Source: Malaya genurostris
Lineage: Eukaryota; Arthropoda; Insecta; Diptera; Culicidae
Reading direction: 5' to 3'
NCBI RefSeq assembly: GCF_030247185.1
Contig: NC_080571.1
Span: 341,005,379 to 341,069,378 of the forward strand
DNA: 64,000 nt
Part shown: piece after piece, positions 22,370 through 34,819 of the stretch
Numbering within the stretch: position 1 is the stretch's first letter
How the letters are laid out: each line of letters starts with the position of its first letter
Translations under genes and position numbers: made by a program
Notes under the pieces: generated by a model
Database searches by the model: none
Seen by the model: the letters and a program-made list of their open reading frames with translations, nothing else
What the model was told of the DNA's origin: nothing

Positions 22370-22682
22370 TATGAGTTGTTGCTTAGGGCGTGTACCACGT
22401 GTTTGTTTTACTCGGAGTCAGAGTCGCCCGCGTGTAGGTTTCAATACGAAAACGGTATTAAAAGCGTCTGTGGTGTTCGATCGCAGTAGGCGTGCGTGCC
22501 GGTTGCGAATACATTCGCTCGCGTCCACCTTTTTTTATAAACAAAACTAACAGTTGCTGGTTCGATTTTTTAATAAGTTGGGATTTTATAAATTTGATCA
22601 TAAAAGAAGTATAATTCGCAAAGCAGTTTGCATAGAACATTATTGGTGGCAATAATTTGTTGTTGTTCATTCATTCATTCAT
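22370..22682 (-). repeat. Inverted copy of the half-LINE 5' region
   Basis: This stretch is the reverse complement of 27165-27425, the region just upstream of the ORF1 start at 27521. Shared phrases include AGAGTCGCCCGCGTGTAGGT, TTTGATCATAAAAGAAGTAT and TTGTTGTTCATTCATTC. ORF1 itself is not present. The two copies form a ~300-bp inverted pair about 4.5 kb apart. Confidence 0.75.
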
Positions 22683-23065
22683 TACGTGTTATACTCGATT
22701 TATGCCATCTGGACAATCACTTGTGCTCGGTCTTCGCCTTCCGAATTCTTTAAGTTTCAGTGTCGGAGATGTTGTTCTTGAGTGAAAGTTTTGAAACAGA
22801 ATTCTTCTGCTGGTAATTGATTATGGTTGAGAAGTTGATCGACATAACTTCGTACCGCGTACTTGTTCGATTGATGGAATGATCGGCTATTATTTTGCAG
22901 TATTACGGTTATTTAGTTTACAGAATACAACGTAACAGATTAGATGTACAGTCTGTTACATAAGAGCGTGGAATGGTGTGATTTTTTTTTAACACAGAGG
23001 GCAGTAGTGTCCTTCATGCAATGCGACAATAAATCAGCTGACTATTGTTTACAATTCGATCTCAG

Positions 23066-23731
23066 CCTTTTTTGCCTTCCTCATATAGAAAGGTTATGCA
23101 ATCACTGTGAAAACCGACTTTTGAACCGAGGCTCGGAGGGCCGAGTGTCATATACCATTCGACTCAGTTCGTCGAGTACGCAAAATGTCTCTGTGTGTGT
23201 ATGTGTGTGTGTGTATGTGTGCGTGTGTATGTGCGTATGTGTGTATGTAACGTTTTTTTTGCACTAACTTTTCTCGGAAATGGCTGAACCGATTTTCACA
23301 AACTTAGATTCAAATTAAAGGTCTTGTGGTCCCATACAATATTCCAGAATATTATTTGGATCCGACTTCCGGGGTAAAATGAGCAAAAAAAGAAAATACA
23401 AACTTAGGTTCAAATGAAAGGTCCTATGGTCCCATGCGTAATTCCTTAATTTCATGCGGATCCGTCTTCCGGATCCGGAAATATATGGTAAAGTGGGTTA
23501 AAAATTGTATACCATCACTGAAAATGGGGAAAAACCTTAAAAAAATTTTTAAATCGACCTCAAATCTTGTTCAATTGATAGTTTTTATCAGTAGACGGTC
23601 AAAAAAAATCGATTTCGGTTATTCTTTTAAGAATCGAAGAATTATTTTGAAGAATACCACAGTATTATATATGATAGTATGATTGATATGAGAAAGGCAT
23701 CATTACACCACTAGGTGGATCAAAACAGGTT
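23066..23731 (-). repeat. Repeat of the CACCACTAGGTGGAT family, nested
   Basis: It starts at CCTTCCTCATATAGAAAGGT and ends at ACACCACTAGGTGGATCAAA, flanked by TTTTTT and TTTTT. It carries a degenerate (GT)n at 23192-23250 and phrases such as GGATCCGACTTCCGG that also occur in the repeats at 28690, 60105 and 61918, there in the opposite orientation. No coding capacity. Confidence 0.7.
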
Positions 23732-23740
23732 TTTCTAGAA

Positions 23741-24208
23741 ATGATTACCGCTTCGAAGCAGTTTTTTTTGAGCTCGCACCCGAAAGGTCCCAAAATTACC
23801 CAAGCTTCCGCGGCGAAATACATGCAAAAATCGAAACAGTTTGTGAGTAAGTGGGTAAATCGTTTTAAAGAGGTGAAAAGTTTCGACGACTTTCTAAATC
23901 GTGGCTCTGTCGGTGTATTGTTGGAAAGAGATTAAAAAGTGATTTGTGAACTGTTTTTGAAGAATCCAACATTAACTTTGAGCGAAAGTGCTTCAAAATT
24001 GACGAAATAGATTTAAATATATCGTACGGCACTGTTTAGAGATAAGCTCAAATGAAGATGAAGCTTTGGAAGGACCGACCACACAATACGAAGCAAATTG
24101 TTCGTCGAATTAACAAAATTTGGAGGTCGTTTTTAGAAGAATACGCGCAAAATCTCGCTCATAGTATGCCTCGAAGGTGTCACGCCATTACTAACGCTGA
24201 AGGGGATT
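23741..24208 (+). pseudogene. Tc1-like transposase, internally deleted
   Basis: The N-terminal part reads KITQASAAKYMQKSKQFVSK and WVNRFKEVKSFDDFLNRGS, a Tc1-type paired-like DNA-binding domain. Stops and shifts follow, with KNPTLTLSESASKLTK readable. The far C-terminus SFLEEYAQNLAHSMPRRCHA then ITNAEGD matches the usual Tc1 ending. The whole DDE core between them is gone, so the copy cannot transpose itself. Confidence 0.8.
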
Positions 24209-24349
24209 GAACTTGCCATTAATGTATGTAAGGCTTTGATCTGTATGTCAGGCTTTGATCTAATAAAACAATATTCAACAGTATTTTCGTGTTGAGTCTT
24301 TTCATTTTCTCACAACAATGACCACGCTTTTATGTAACAGACTGTATGA

Positions 24350-26740
24350 ATTGATCAACAACGGAGTAGCAACACACGAACGGTCTCCAATGGTAATGCT
24401 AATGCAAATCTTTAAACGAGCTATGATGTAAACGAATAAACCTAGGCAGATGTGATTTCTGCACGGCATTCAGAACAAACCATGGATACGATTAGTGATG
24501 TTGACATTCATTGATTGCACCGATCGAGAGCTCGGAAAATATTTTAAATGTCTTGAAGTAAAACATCTCTTCACCTTTTTTTTTGCAGACTTCTGTTCGA
24601 GCGAGGAACAGATGACTGAGCACAGTGAAATTGGTTGGTTTAAGCTAGCAACCTGAAAACTTCAAATTTGGCCAAATGTAAAATGCATACAACACCGAGC
24701 CGTTGATTGAAGCTGGAAAATTAACATTTCTCTTCAAGACGGAAGCATCGTACCGTTCGCTGAAGCATGTCCAATGCATGCCACATTGCTCAACTATTTT
24801 GCACCCACTTGATGTTCGCGCCAATATTGACGAAAGAAAGTGTGCTGGTTTTCGTGTTTCACCGTCAAAAGTCAAATAAAATGCCACTTTGCAATAACAA
24901 ACTCTGATCAACCGATCAGCTAGCAGTGGATTGGAAACATTCCAGCAGTCATAAATAGAACTTTTCCTATAATTATATAATTGAATCTTCGCGTTCCGGC
25001 TTTCCCACGCAAGAACAGTAATAATGAAACTACGTCAAGTCACTTCAGGCATCCACCGTGCGGAAAAGCGAAAATTCGATTATTCAGACTGGCAATTGGT
25101 ACAGTTTAATTTTCGCGTAAACTGTAGTAAAAGCACGAACTGCTGGGGCTGCCGCCGCATGAACCGCGAAAGGGTTTAATTCAATTTTAACGGACAGGTT
25201 GAAACAGTGTGCACTTGAAATGCATGAAATGCAGCTCGTAGAATCAACGATGTGGAACGCGACAGCTCACCGCAAAACACCAGCACAACGCTTTCCGACC
25301 AAGAAACTGTTATTTTTTTGTTTATTTGTCGGTCACCGTTATTAAATTAGTTGCTGAAACTATCCTGAAATTATGCATCATTTTCATCAAATTAAAATTT
25401 TGTTTTCACATTTTGAATAAACTATCCAACCAACTCCAAGCTCTTTCCACTTCGTCGTTATCTCGCGTTCCCAAGCCGCCCCGCAAGTGAAAATGCTGCA
25501 TGCTGCGTGTTACAGATTGGAATATATTTGCCAACCACATGACTGTGGCCGACCACAAACTTTGAGAGCGATGATGTTTACGCCTAGTTCGTGTGAAAAT
25601 TGTCGCTCCAGTTTGTGTGTGTGTGTGTGTGTGTGTGTGCTAATTGCATCCCTGCTAGTTGCAGTCGTTTGGCTCACATGCAAAAACGAAATCATTGGCA
25701 CTAGAGTGAGATTATGCTCAGTTAGTGGGAAAATGGGCTTCAGTCACTAAATTTAGATTATATCATGGGCTTCGCCTCGTTACCGGTTTTATACCGTAGA
25801 ATTTGTGTCTGGTGATGATTTTTCGTTCCAACCAACCAACACAAAAACGTAAAAACGGTAAACCGAAACTCTATGATTAGTAGCAATATTTCAGCATAGT
25901 TACAGCCCATCCTCAATCTTCAATTCTTCACACGTCCTGTCCTGGGTTCGAGCGCAGGATCAAGTTCGGGGCTTTGTTCGGTGAGCTTCAGGAAAGTGTC
26001 GGCTCCAATGAACTATTACAGCAATAATTCATTCCAGTATTGACTTTTCGCATCGTGAATTGCTCGTACAGTTTTAGAACAGTGAATCCCAAACTAATCC
26101 ATTGCAGCCTACTACTGGGTGCTAGCTCATTTTTAGTGGCAGTAAACTTAAGATCAATTAATGTAACACTTGTAAGTATATGAAGCAACTAGCGGACCCC
26201 TGCACACCTCGTAGCGCAATAATATTAGATTAGATGTAGAAAATCAAAACTACTTATCAATTTTAATGATTATTGAGGAAAAATATCATTATAATTCCCT
26301 ATGATAGTGGCCCCAACCTTTTTATATCGCGGACAACAGGACAAAATATATAAAACCGATTGTTTGCCGAAACGCAAACAGGCAGCGTACAATTGACCAT
26401 CAGAAAAAAACTCTAACGACAGACAGACTCATAACGATTATTGACGGTAACAGAAAAGTTAAACGGATGTGAAAATGACGTTCAAATTGAAATGACATAG
26501 CAGTGAGCATCATTGGAATGCGTGGAATGAAACCTTTTTCTTCTTCTAATTTACCGTTCAACATTGTTGTCTCGACAACATTTGCGATTAACTGCACTCT
26601 ATTTTGTACTTTGTGTGATTCTTTCTGTAATTTGTGTGTTTATTGCTGTACTTTATGTGCTTGTTTCAGAATTTGTTCCTGTACGTTCTATACCTGCTCC
26701 AGTATTTTCTGTATTTGGTCCTGTAACTTCTGTACTTATA
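24350..26740. other. No gene recognised; non-repetitive spacer
   Basis: I found no transposase, RT or conserved host domain. A short (GT)n lies at 25614-25639. Segment 24400-25480 appears unique within the window. ORFs at 26503-26829 are Cys-rich only because of a degenerate TGTACTTTGTGT-type repetition. Confidence 0.4.
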
Positions 26741-26747
26741 TCTTTTT

Positions 26748-27130
26748 TTATTTGTTTATTTGTTTATTTGGAGCAGGGAAAAGCCCAGTGGAGTTAGTTT
26801 CTGTCAAACTTGTTCTCCAACAGGCATAAAACCTCCTCATCTTTAGCATCAACAGATTACAATAATCCAAATGATACATTTCACTTAAACATAGCATTTA
26901 TAAACTAACTAAAACTAAAACTAATTAGATAGTAAACCTAGGAACAATTTTTTGACAACGTTTCGTGATAGATTAAAGTCTAATGAATTGGAACAGTGGT
27001 TGAATGTTCAGCACATGCTGGCGAAAGGCTTATACCCATAATTAGTTCTAGTATAGGGGGTCCTAAGAAAAGAGTAGTTTCTAAGATTACGGCGATGGAT
27101 ATCAACTTGTAAATGCTGTAAGAACTCGGA
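26748..27130 (-). mobile_element. 5'-truncated CR1-like LINE, 3' end
   Basis: The minus strand reads RRNLRNYSFLRTPYTRTNYG then YKPFASMCWTFNH, aligning with RALRNNNLLRMPLRRTNYGI at the end of the LINE protein at 31485-32354. The 3' tail is AAATAAACAAATAAACAAAT at 26748-26772, like the TAAA-rich tail of the long copy. Truncation of the 5' part is the usual result of aborted target-primed reverse transcription. Confidence 0.7.
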
Positions 27131-27164
27131 GCAGTCTATTCATGATTGGAGGAGATCAGAATGG

Positions 27165-28545
27165 AGATGAATGAACAACAACAATGTTATATGCAAACTG
27201 TTTTGTGAATTATACTTCTTTTATGATCAAATTTATAAAATCCTAATTTAATAAAAAATCGAACCAGTAAATGTTAGCACGCACGCTTACTGCGATCGAA
27301 CACCATAGACGCTTTTGATACCGTTTTCGTATTTCAACCTAAACGCGGGCGACTCTGACTCCGAGTAAAACGAACACATGGTACGCGCCCTAAACAACAA
27401 CTCATAAATCAGTTCGCTCGTACATCTCAACCAAGTCAGTTGATAAACCAAAACCGCTTACGTTCGGGACAGAAGTAATCAAGTACAGTATTGTGTAGTG
27501 AACAATAGAACGATTTCGAAATGAGTGAACCAAACGAACAAAAGCTACCGCCGGTACGAAAGAATACAATTATTGTTGACTTCAGACAGTGCAAAATTCG
27601 ACCTTCGATACGAGAACTTGAAGGTTTGCTTAAGGAACAAATGCATCTTGACATTAAACATTTACTTCAATGCAATAAGACCAATAATGTTGTTTATATC
27701 CAGTTCTATAAAGAGTTGGATGCAATTCAATTCGCTAAAGACAATAATAATGTGCACTATGTGGAGTATGAAAATATCAAGTACAACATTCCAGTATATA
27801 TGGAAAATAGTGCTATAGAAGTGCGTGTGTATGATCTACCCTCATGCGTCCCCGATCCTTATATTCGCGCAACTATGTCCCAATACGGAGAGATTCTCTC
27901 TAGTGAAAAAGAAAAGTTCAAGAATTTTTTCCCCGGTATTCTAAATGGCGTACGTTTGTTACGCACCTTCTTATGGGACACTCGGTCAGGATACAAGAAT
28001 CCCGTGCAAATCACTTGTTACCTATGACAATCAGATGGCCACATGTCAATATTGCCAAAAAGCTGTTCACTACGGTAAGCCATGTGATAAACCGGACAAG
28101 GAGACAACTATACCAAAGGAAAAGGTGCTTCCTTTACACCAACCCCAAGCAACCTCAGTACACCTGTGGCAGTCACCAACAACAGGGAAGTACCCCCTTC
28201 AACGAAACCATCCAACGTAACCCCTATAGAACAAAGTACACCAGCTGTAGTTAACAGTTTACCATCTAACCAACCAGCAACTACAAACAATGTACAACAA
28301 GACGCATCTACAGCAACTAGCAACGAAATCAACTACAATACCACGGCAATGGATGACGAGACGAACCACGAACAAACTGCCCCTCAATCCTCACAGGAGG
28401 AAAATGAAAGCTCCTCTCCCCCTAGAAAGAGGGTGACAACGAGATCCAATACAAAAAAAAAATTTATCTGAAAACTCAGCTAAACCGGCCACGTAAAGCT
28501 TGTACGCAAATAGGCCTGAATAAAATATCTTTTAAATAAAAAAAA
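27165..28545 (+). mobile_element. ORF1-only non-LTR element (half-LINE)
   Basis: A 5' leader (27165-27520, also found inverted at 22370-22682) precedes a gag-like ORF1. Immediately after ORF1 comes a short tail with GAATAAAATATC and AAATAAAAAAAATATC. There is no endonuclease or RT. It would need another element's enzymes to move. Confidence 0.65.
27521..28471 (+). pseudogene. LINE ORF1 gag-like protein with CCHC zinc knuckle
   Basis: It starts MSEPNEQKLPPVRKN at 27521. Middle motifs are DLPSCVPDPYIRATMSQYGE (RRM-like) and KEKFKNFFPGILNGVRLLR, then a frameshift near 27970. It continues as CKSLVTYDNQMATCQYCQKA and VHYGKPCDK, a Cys-x2-Cys-x4-His-x4-Cys knuckle. A second shift near 28155 leads to a Ser/Thr/Asn-rich tail ending PPRKRVTTRSNTKKKFI. 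ORF1 proteins of this type bind the element RNA. With two shifts the protein is not made whole. Confidence 0.75.
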
Positions 28546-28689
28546 TATCACTAGAAGATTCTGTGAAGAAATTTATTTTCAATGTTGAAGAAAATAAGAA
28601 ACTTTCTTTGGGTATAACCTAACATAACCTTTTCAATTTGTAAACAGTTATGTCAAGTTGATAAGAAATTTTTCTTTATTTTGCATCGT

Positions 28690-29235
28690 CACACTAAAAG
28701 ATTGAACATAATTTACCCTATAGTTCTGAAACCGGAAGTCGGACCCGCATGAAATTAAACAGCAGCCTATAAGACTGTAGGAACTTTTATTTGAGCCTGT
28801 TTGTGGAAATCGATCAAATCATCTCTGAGCAAACTGAGTGAGTTTCGTTTTAAACTTTTCGACCACTATTTCCGATACTTCTGGAATCGGGAGCTTGAAG
28901 CCAGTATAGCCGAGATAGGTTGGCTTAGTAAGTAACTAATATAGCCTACAAATTGAATCAGTTTTGAGCTGAATCTAGAGGAATTTTACCCGTTTTGCAT
29001 CGGCGCTTCAAATGACGGTGTGAAATTCAATAGCAACCTATGGGACTACGAGATTTATTTTTTATTTTATGAGTGACATTATTTGATACATACATACACA
29101 TACGCGCACGGACACATACATTGCTCAGCTCGATGAACTGTGTCGGATCATATAGAACACTTAGCACTCTGGGCCAATTTTCACTAGTCAATTTTTCAAG
29201 TGATTGCATAAACTTTCTCTATGAGAAAGGCAATA
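28690..29235 (+). repeat. Monomeric mosquito repeat, GGAACCGGAAGTCGGAT family
   Basis: It has TACCCTATAGTTCTGAAACC then GGAAGTCGGACCCGCATGAA, ACCACTATTTCCGATACTTC, a CA-rich stretch, TTGCTCAGCTCGATGAACTG and TGAGAAAGGCAA at the end. All of these occur in the same order in the 61918-62836 copy. No ORF. Confidence 0.65.
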
Positions 29236-29439
29236 AGTGTACTTTTATAGAACAGAATCGTTATTATGATCTTGTAATAACACTAACAAGTAGGTACAAA
29301 ATTTTCAATATGGCAACCATGCACAATATACGAAATTAAACAAAGCACGCTGCGAACGGAACAAAGCCGCACGTACCGACGCGTTGCACAGTTTTGCATC
29401 GTTAATTCGTCATTTTGAGTGACGATTTGAATGTTTTGA

Positions 29440-30170
29440 CACACATCGCCCTATAATTTCGGAACCGGAAGTCGGATCAGAATGTAATTGCACAGTATTT
29501 TTTTAAAGATAATGAGAGCTTCAATTTGAATCATGATTCGTGAAAATCGGTGCGTTCGGAAGCGGAAACCGAGGACTAGTAGTCCCAAAGTAGTTTTATT
29601 TGGTCACTAACTAACAAGATCTGCTAACTAGATGAATTTAGCAGTAAATTTTATAAAAAAGTGCACCTCGTTTCGCTATCGCTGGTGAAAAAATACTCAT
29701 GATATCGAAAATTGTCACTAATCGCACTGTAATATCGGAACCGAAAGTCGTATCTGGATCAACTTTTCAGGAACTTAGACTAAAACGACGAACGCGAGTG
29801 CACTTCGGAAGCGTGTTTGGCTGTACTGATGCGGATGGACTTTCGGTTTGAATTGGTAACTGTTTACGAAACCGGGATCCATTATTACATGCCAGAGAAA
29901 AGAATGATTATCGGACAATGTATGGACCAAGGGAATCTAGGGACCCAATTTCCCCATCCACCCTATTCGTTCGATGTGGCTCGAACTATCACGAAAAAAC
30001 ATGGCGCTTTTTTTTTCTAAAATCTCAAGCCATCTCTAAGAAATCGATGAAAGTTTCATTTTGGAGCTTTCGACTGCTACTTTCGGAACCTGAAATCGAG
30101 ATCCGCTGAAGAAGGTTTGTATGGCTATTAACTAATATGACTTACAAATTGGAGTAGTTTTGAGGAACGT
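29440..30170 (+). repeat. Further monomers of the same repeat family
   Basis: At least two units begin with CGCCCTATAATTTCGGAACC (29448) and GCACTGTAATATCGGAACC (about 29724). They end in the CTACTTTCGGAACCTGAAAT type phrase near 30080. They diverge more than the 62-kb units and lack the terminal CACCACTAGGTGGAT motif. Confidence 0.5.
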
Positions 30171-30396
30171 TAAATAAACTTTTTCTGTTCTTCACGAGTT
30201 GAAACAAGGGACCAACCACGGACCACTTATTTTTATGCTATCTATGAATGATCTTTGCAGAGAGCATTAAATATATACCGTCAAATGGCAAGATTTGTGT
30301 ATTGTGGTACTCTACAAATGGACTTTGAGAAGGCCTTGTTATATGTGTTACCGAATTAATTATTTTCACCGCAATGTAATACGAGTTACAATTTAA

Positions 30397-30805
30397 GGAG
30401 TGTATCGAAAATAGGCTATCCACGTACATTTGCGTTGTACGCATGTATTTGTGATGGTTTTTCATGCTCAGATCACAGCATGCTAGGCGTTTGGCTGTCA
30501 GCTTTCGTTTGTTTACTTGTTTGTGCGGTTGAAATTCTGCTTCTTCAAAATGTCGCGTATTGAAAAGGAAGTGAAAAGTAAGGTTCTGGACACATGGCTA
30601 AGTGAGAAGGGTATTACTATTCGAAAATTGGCTAGGCGGTTTGGAATTCATCATGCCAGTGTTAAAACCATCATAAATAAGTTAATAAGTTTGTGGAACA
30701 CTATTCTTTGGATGAGCTACCAGGAAGAGGCAGAAAACCCGGTTTTTCCAATCCGAAACTGGACCAGAAAGTGGTATCTCGAATCAAAAAGAACAAATCA
30801 AATTA
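30397..30805 (+). pseudogene. Second DD37E-type family: 5' end and N-terminal HTH
   Basis: The terminal repeat GGAGTGTATCGAAAATAGGC is followed by ATG 30550 and MSRIEKEVKSKVLDTWLSEK, then ARRFGIHHASVKTIINK. This is the first helix-turn-helix of a DD37E-type transposase distinct from copies 1-7. After a one-base deletion (30680) it reads VEHYSLDELPGRGRKPGFSN and then KVVSRIKKN before the sequence is lost. DD37E copy 4 starts 48 bp further on. The matching C-terminal type survives at 48510-48910. Confidence 0.7.
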
Positions 30806-31006
30806 GGCCTTGTATTTTCATACCGATCGAATGATTTTTAAAAGCTATGAATAAAGACTGTCCCAGAAAGTATGAACACACTTTGATTTCGCTGTAAATA
30901 ATTCACAAGTGTTAGATATTCAAATTTTATTCGATATACCGATAATGTTAGACCACAGCAACAGGATATTATTCTCAACATTTGCTACTTAGCCATTGTA
31001 GACTAG

Positions 31007-31369
31007 CTAAGGCACCTTCTTGCGAACGTTCCTCATTAAATTCCGTACAGACTTCTTGGCGCCAAGTTTTGACACTTTTTTCCTATCTTTTTCGAACTGT
31101 TGAATGGTTTCGGCTGCCGAGACATGTTTCCTAAGATGTGCCTTCGTTAATGCCCAAAACTCCTTAATTGGTCGAAGTTGTGGGCAATTTGGTGAATTCA
31201 TGTCTTTTGGGACGAAAGTGACATTTTTGGTAGTATACCATTCTACCGTTGATTTCGAGTAGTGGCAAGAAGCAAGATCTGGACAGAAGACAACAGGATC
31301 CTTGTGGCTTCGAATCATGGGTAGAAGTCGTTTTTGTAAACATTCCTTAATGTATATTTCGCTGTTCAT
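31007..31369 (-). pseudogene. DD37E transposase C-terminal half (copy 4)
   Basis: It reads MNSEIYIKECLQKRLLPMIR through FCPDLASCHYSKSTVEWYTT and PIKEFWALTKAHLRKHVSAA to MRNVRKKVP. The second catalytic Asp is kept. The position of the catalytic Glu is PIKEFW rather than PIEEFW, so the Glu is changed to Lys, one more sign of decay. The N-terminal half lies beyond the LINE at 35498-35700 (KKVGTSKSNVLRAKERLNLR visible). Confidence 0.85.
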
Positions 31370-31484
31370 TGAAGCAGATGAAGGGTTTCGAAATCTTGCC
31401 GCAGCTACAAATTGCTTGCCAGACCATGTTTATTTACTATTTATTTATTTACTAATATACATAATCAACAGACAAAATATGGTC

Positions 31485-32354
31485 CTAATGATTATTTCTA
31501 AGTATATTTAAAAAACTAGTTTTAATTCGACTGCGCGGGACATGGAAATCGAAACCCATCGAAACAGCATTGAAAGAACGTTGCAATCCAATGATGGCGC
31601 CATTGATTCCATAATTAGTGCGGCGTAAAGGCATTCTGAGGAGGTTGTTGTTGCGAAGAGCTCGTGCGCGAACATTTATGTTTATTTGACAAAGAATTGC
31701 TGAACAATCGACATTGTTCAACAAAACGTCGGCGATTAGCAATGCACGGGACAGATCACGTCGCACCTTCAGTGTATCGAGTCCGATAAGCAGTCCGCGG
31801 CTTTCATAACTCGGCAACTGATGAGGATTATTCCATGGTAACTGGCGAAGAGCGAAACGAACAAATCTGCGCTGTATTGATTCGATTCTGATATTCCCAT
31901 TATGGTAAAGCGGGTTCCATACCGCCGAACAATATTCGAGCGTTGAACGTACAAGCGAGCAGTAGAGAGACTTCAAACAGTAGATATCTGTGAAGTGCTT
32001 AGCAGTTCTCATTACAAATCCCAGGCAACGTGAAGCTTTTGCAACAATGTACGAGATATGTTGCTTGTAGTTCAGTTGTTCGTCAAGAAAAACCCCAAGA
32101 TCCTTGGCACATGTGACTCTATCTATCGTAGATCCTCGGAGACAATAGTCGAAACGTATAGGTGTTCTTTTCCGTGTGAACGTGATGATCGAGCATTTAC
32201 TGATATTTAATGTCATTCGATTAATCTCGCACCACTCCGAAAAAATTTCTAGTTGACTCTGGAGAGAAATGGCATCCTCAGTTGTCTTAATAATTTTGAA
32301 TAACTTAAGGTCGTCGGCAAATGATAATCGTGGGACACTCAGTAAAAAGTTCAC
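31485..32354 (-). pseudogene. LINE ORF2 part 2: RT catalytic motif, thumb and C-terminus
   Basis: It begins just after GIPQGSHLGPLIFLLYFND. The catalytic motif is intact as LSFADDLKLFK (F-A-D-D). It continues with RMTLNISKCSIITFTRKRTP, DLGVFLDEQLNYKQHI, KSLYCSLVRSTLEYCSAVW and RIESIQRRFVRFALRQL, and ends RSRIKTSFLNILRNNH. The downstream part is the conserved C-terminal region of these LINEs. Apart from the upstream frameshifts this portion is undamaged over 289 codons. Confidence 0.9.
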
Positions 32355-32377
32355 GTCATTGAAATACAGGAGGAAAA

Positions 32378-34778
32378 TCAGTGGTCCGAGATGACTGCCT
32401 TGTGGAATGCCAGAAAAAGCAAAAAAATCATTAGATAGATCATCACCGATCTTAACCGCCGATTGCAGAGGTACGATTCAGTCCACTGAAGAATACAGGA
32501 ACCAAAACCCAGTCGGTCCAGTTTGGCGATAGTAATAGCGTGATTTATTTTGTCAAAAGCAGCGGAGAGGTCCGTATATAAAACATCTGTTTGAAAACCG
32601 TTTGACATAGCATCTGTTATAAACGTCGTAAAGCTTAATAGATTAGTAGCAGTAGAGCGTTTCGGCATGAATCCGTACTGAGTTTCTACGATATACTGCT
32701 TACAGTGATTGAAAATGGGTTCCAGAACAACCAGTTCGAACAGCTTAGGAATTGCACTAAGTAAGGTAATGCCGCGATAGTTGTCGATATTCTTCCTGTC
32801 TCCTTTTTTGTGCACTGGGAACATATAAGAAGATTTCCAAACAACAGGAAATACTCCAGTCGTGAGTGACTGTTGAAACAGTTGACATAAGGGTGTTGCA
32901 ATACCGCTGGAACATTTCTTCAAGACGACAGCGGGGATGCCGTCGGGTCCAGAAGAATATGAAGACTTCATTTTAACGATAGCCTTCTGGACAGAGCTAA
33001 TATCAACATTGATGAAATTCAACGATTGACTCAAAACAGGAACGTTCCGTGCTGCCTGGGAGATTTGATCCGTTGATAAAAAATCTCTAGAAAAAACCCC
33101 AGAGAATTTCTTCATAAACATGTCGCAGATTTCTTGCAAGCTAGAAGTCGGTTGATCGTTGTAGTACATAGACGAAGGAAGATCTGGCTCTTTCCTTTGC
33201 TCATTAACGTGCTTCCAGAACGACTTAGGGTTAGATTTTAATTTCCTCTGCACACTTCGCAAATAGTTGGCATAACATCGTTTGGCTGTTTTTTTTATAA
33301 ACTTTATTTATTTCCAAATAGTTTTGCCTGAGCAAAAAACCACCTTTCTTGGAATATTTCCTTAGAGCTGTTCTTTTCAAACTTTTTAATTTTCGTAACT
33401 CAGCGGATTGCCACGGTGCTTGTCTGGAGAGCTGGCTGATTTGCTTTGGCACATATTGGTCAATTGCATAAATCAGAACGTTGGAAAAGGTTTGCGCTGC
33501 AAAATTTATATCATCATTGTCAAGAATTTCAGTCCAGTCCACGTTTGAAAGAAATGCAACAATACTGTTGTAGTCGGCTCTTTTAAAATTGTATCTGACG
33601 GTTTGAGAAACTTTACAGTTATCCAACGTTTGATTTGATTCAAGTACAATGTGCAGGGGAGGATGATATCTAACGGATTTCACTATAGGAATTGCTGCTT
33701 CGGAAATTCTGGGTGCAAAATCGGTTTTACTTGAAAAGCAAAGATCAAGAATTCTGTTGTGCTCATTTTCGACGTGATTCACTTGACGCAATAGGTTAAG
33801 ACTGTAACGGTCAAGCAGATGGACGATACCGGTGTGAAAAGAAGAATTCATTGGGTCAGCGAACATAAAGCCGTTGGAAGCAGGGTACCATTTCAGGCCG
33901 GGGAAGTTGAAATCACCAACAATTAGAATATCATCTGCCGGTTTCATGTGGACTGAAACTACTTTTTCTAGCGTCTGAATGTGCGAGTCAATCAGTGACA
34001 AATCACGTGTACGATCCGGTGGAAAATAAATCACACAAAGAAATAAGGAACATGTGTTCAGGCAAATTTGAACCCATACCTGCTCGACACTGCTACCAGA
34101 AACGTTTGTTATAAATTGCGCTTTTAAACGTCGGTGAATAGCCGCAAGCACGCCTCCACCGCTTTTCTTCGAACTGTTGCGGGAATCACGATCGCAACGG
34201 AACACATCATAGTTCGCACCAAATGCTTGCAAAGACAAAGTACTTTCACTCAACCAAGTCTCTGTCAAGGCGATGATATCGAAACATTCATCCGAACTTG
34301 ACGACAGGTAGTCATCCAGACATGTATTCATACCACCGACGTTTTGGTAATACAATTGAATATGCGATGACCTTGCCAGAGTGAAAGAATTCGAGCTAGA
34401 AACGGGGAAGCAGTCAGTGCATGAATTGTCCACGTTGTTTGTATACTTGCCGACAGCGGCGGGTTGGAAGACCTCTTCGCCACTCACGCACACAGGACCG
34501 GGACGACTGGTGAGCGCTGGCTGCATTGGCACGACTGTGGCGGGGTGCTCAGAGGCTTCCATGATACCTTCTGCGGTGCGTCCCAGTGACCGGTGCATTG
34601 ACGGCATCAAACTGGAACCAGAATACGAATCAGCGCTTGAACGATTGGAAGTGAATGAATACTTGCCAAGGAGCACAGTTTGGAAGCCCCCTACACCGCA
34701 ACCGCCCGCAGGACCGGGACGACTGATGAACGCAGGCTGCGGTGGCAGGACTGGGGCGGGCGGGTCAGAAACTTCCAC
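32378..34778 (-). pseudogene. LINE ORF2 part 1: APE endonuclease and RT fingers/palm
   Basis: The Pro/Gly-rich N-terminal region has two tandem degenerate ~65-residue repeats (PAPVLPPQPAFISRPGPAG and PATVVPMQPALTSRPGPVC). The endonuclease follows from LYYQNVGGMNTCLDDYL with IIALTETWLSE, SGGGVLAAI and ILIVGDFNFPGLKW. A frameshift in an A8 tract near 33285 separates this from the RT: SSYSSGPDGIPAVVLKK, HKKGDRKNIDNYRGITLLS, QYGFMPKRSTATNL and DLSAAFDKINHAI. A second shift near 32465 precedes the GIPQGSHLGPL block. The order is that of a Jockey/CR1-type ORF2. Confidence 0.88.
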
Positions 34779-34819
34779 AATGCTAACAACGTTGCGTCCC
34801 AGTGAGCCACCTTCAGAAA

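Larger units (their letters stand above)
22949..24344 (+). mobile_element. Tc1-like element with deletion and nested repeat
   Basis: The termini are CAGTCTGTTACATAAGAGCG at 22949 and its inverse CGCTTTTATGTAACAGACTG ending at 24344, each flanked by TA. Between them lie a 23066-23731 insertion of another repeat and a damaged transposase. Confidence 0.88.
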
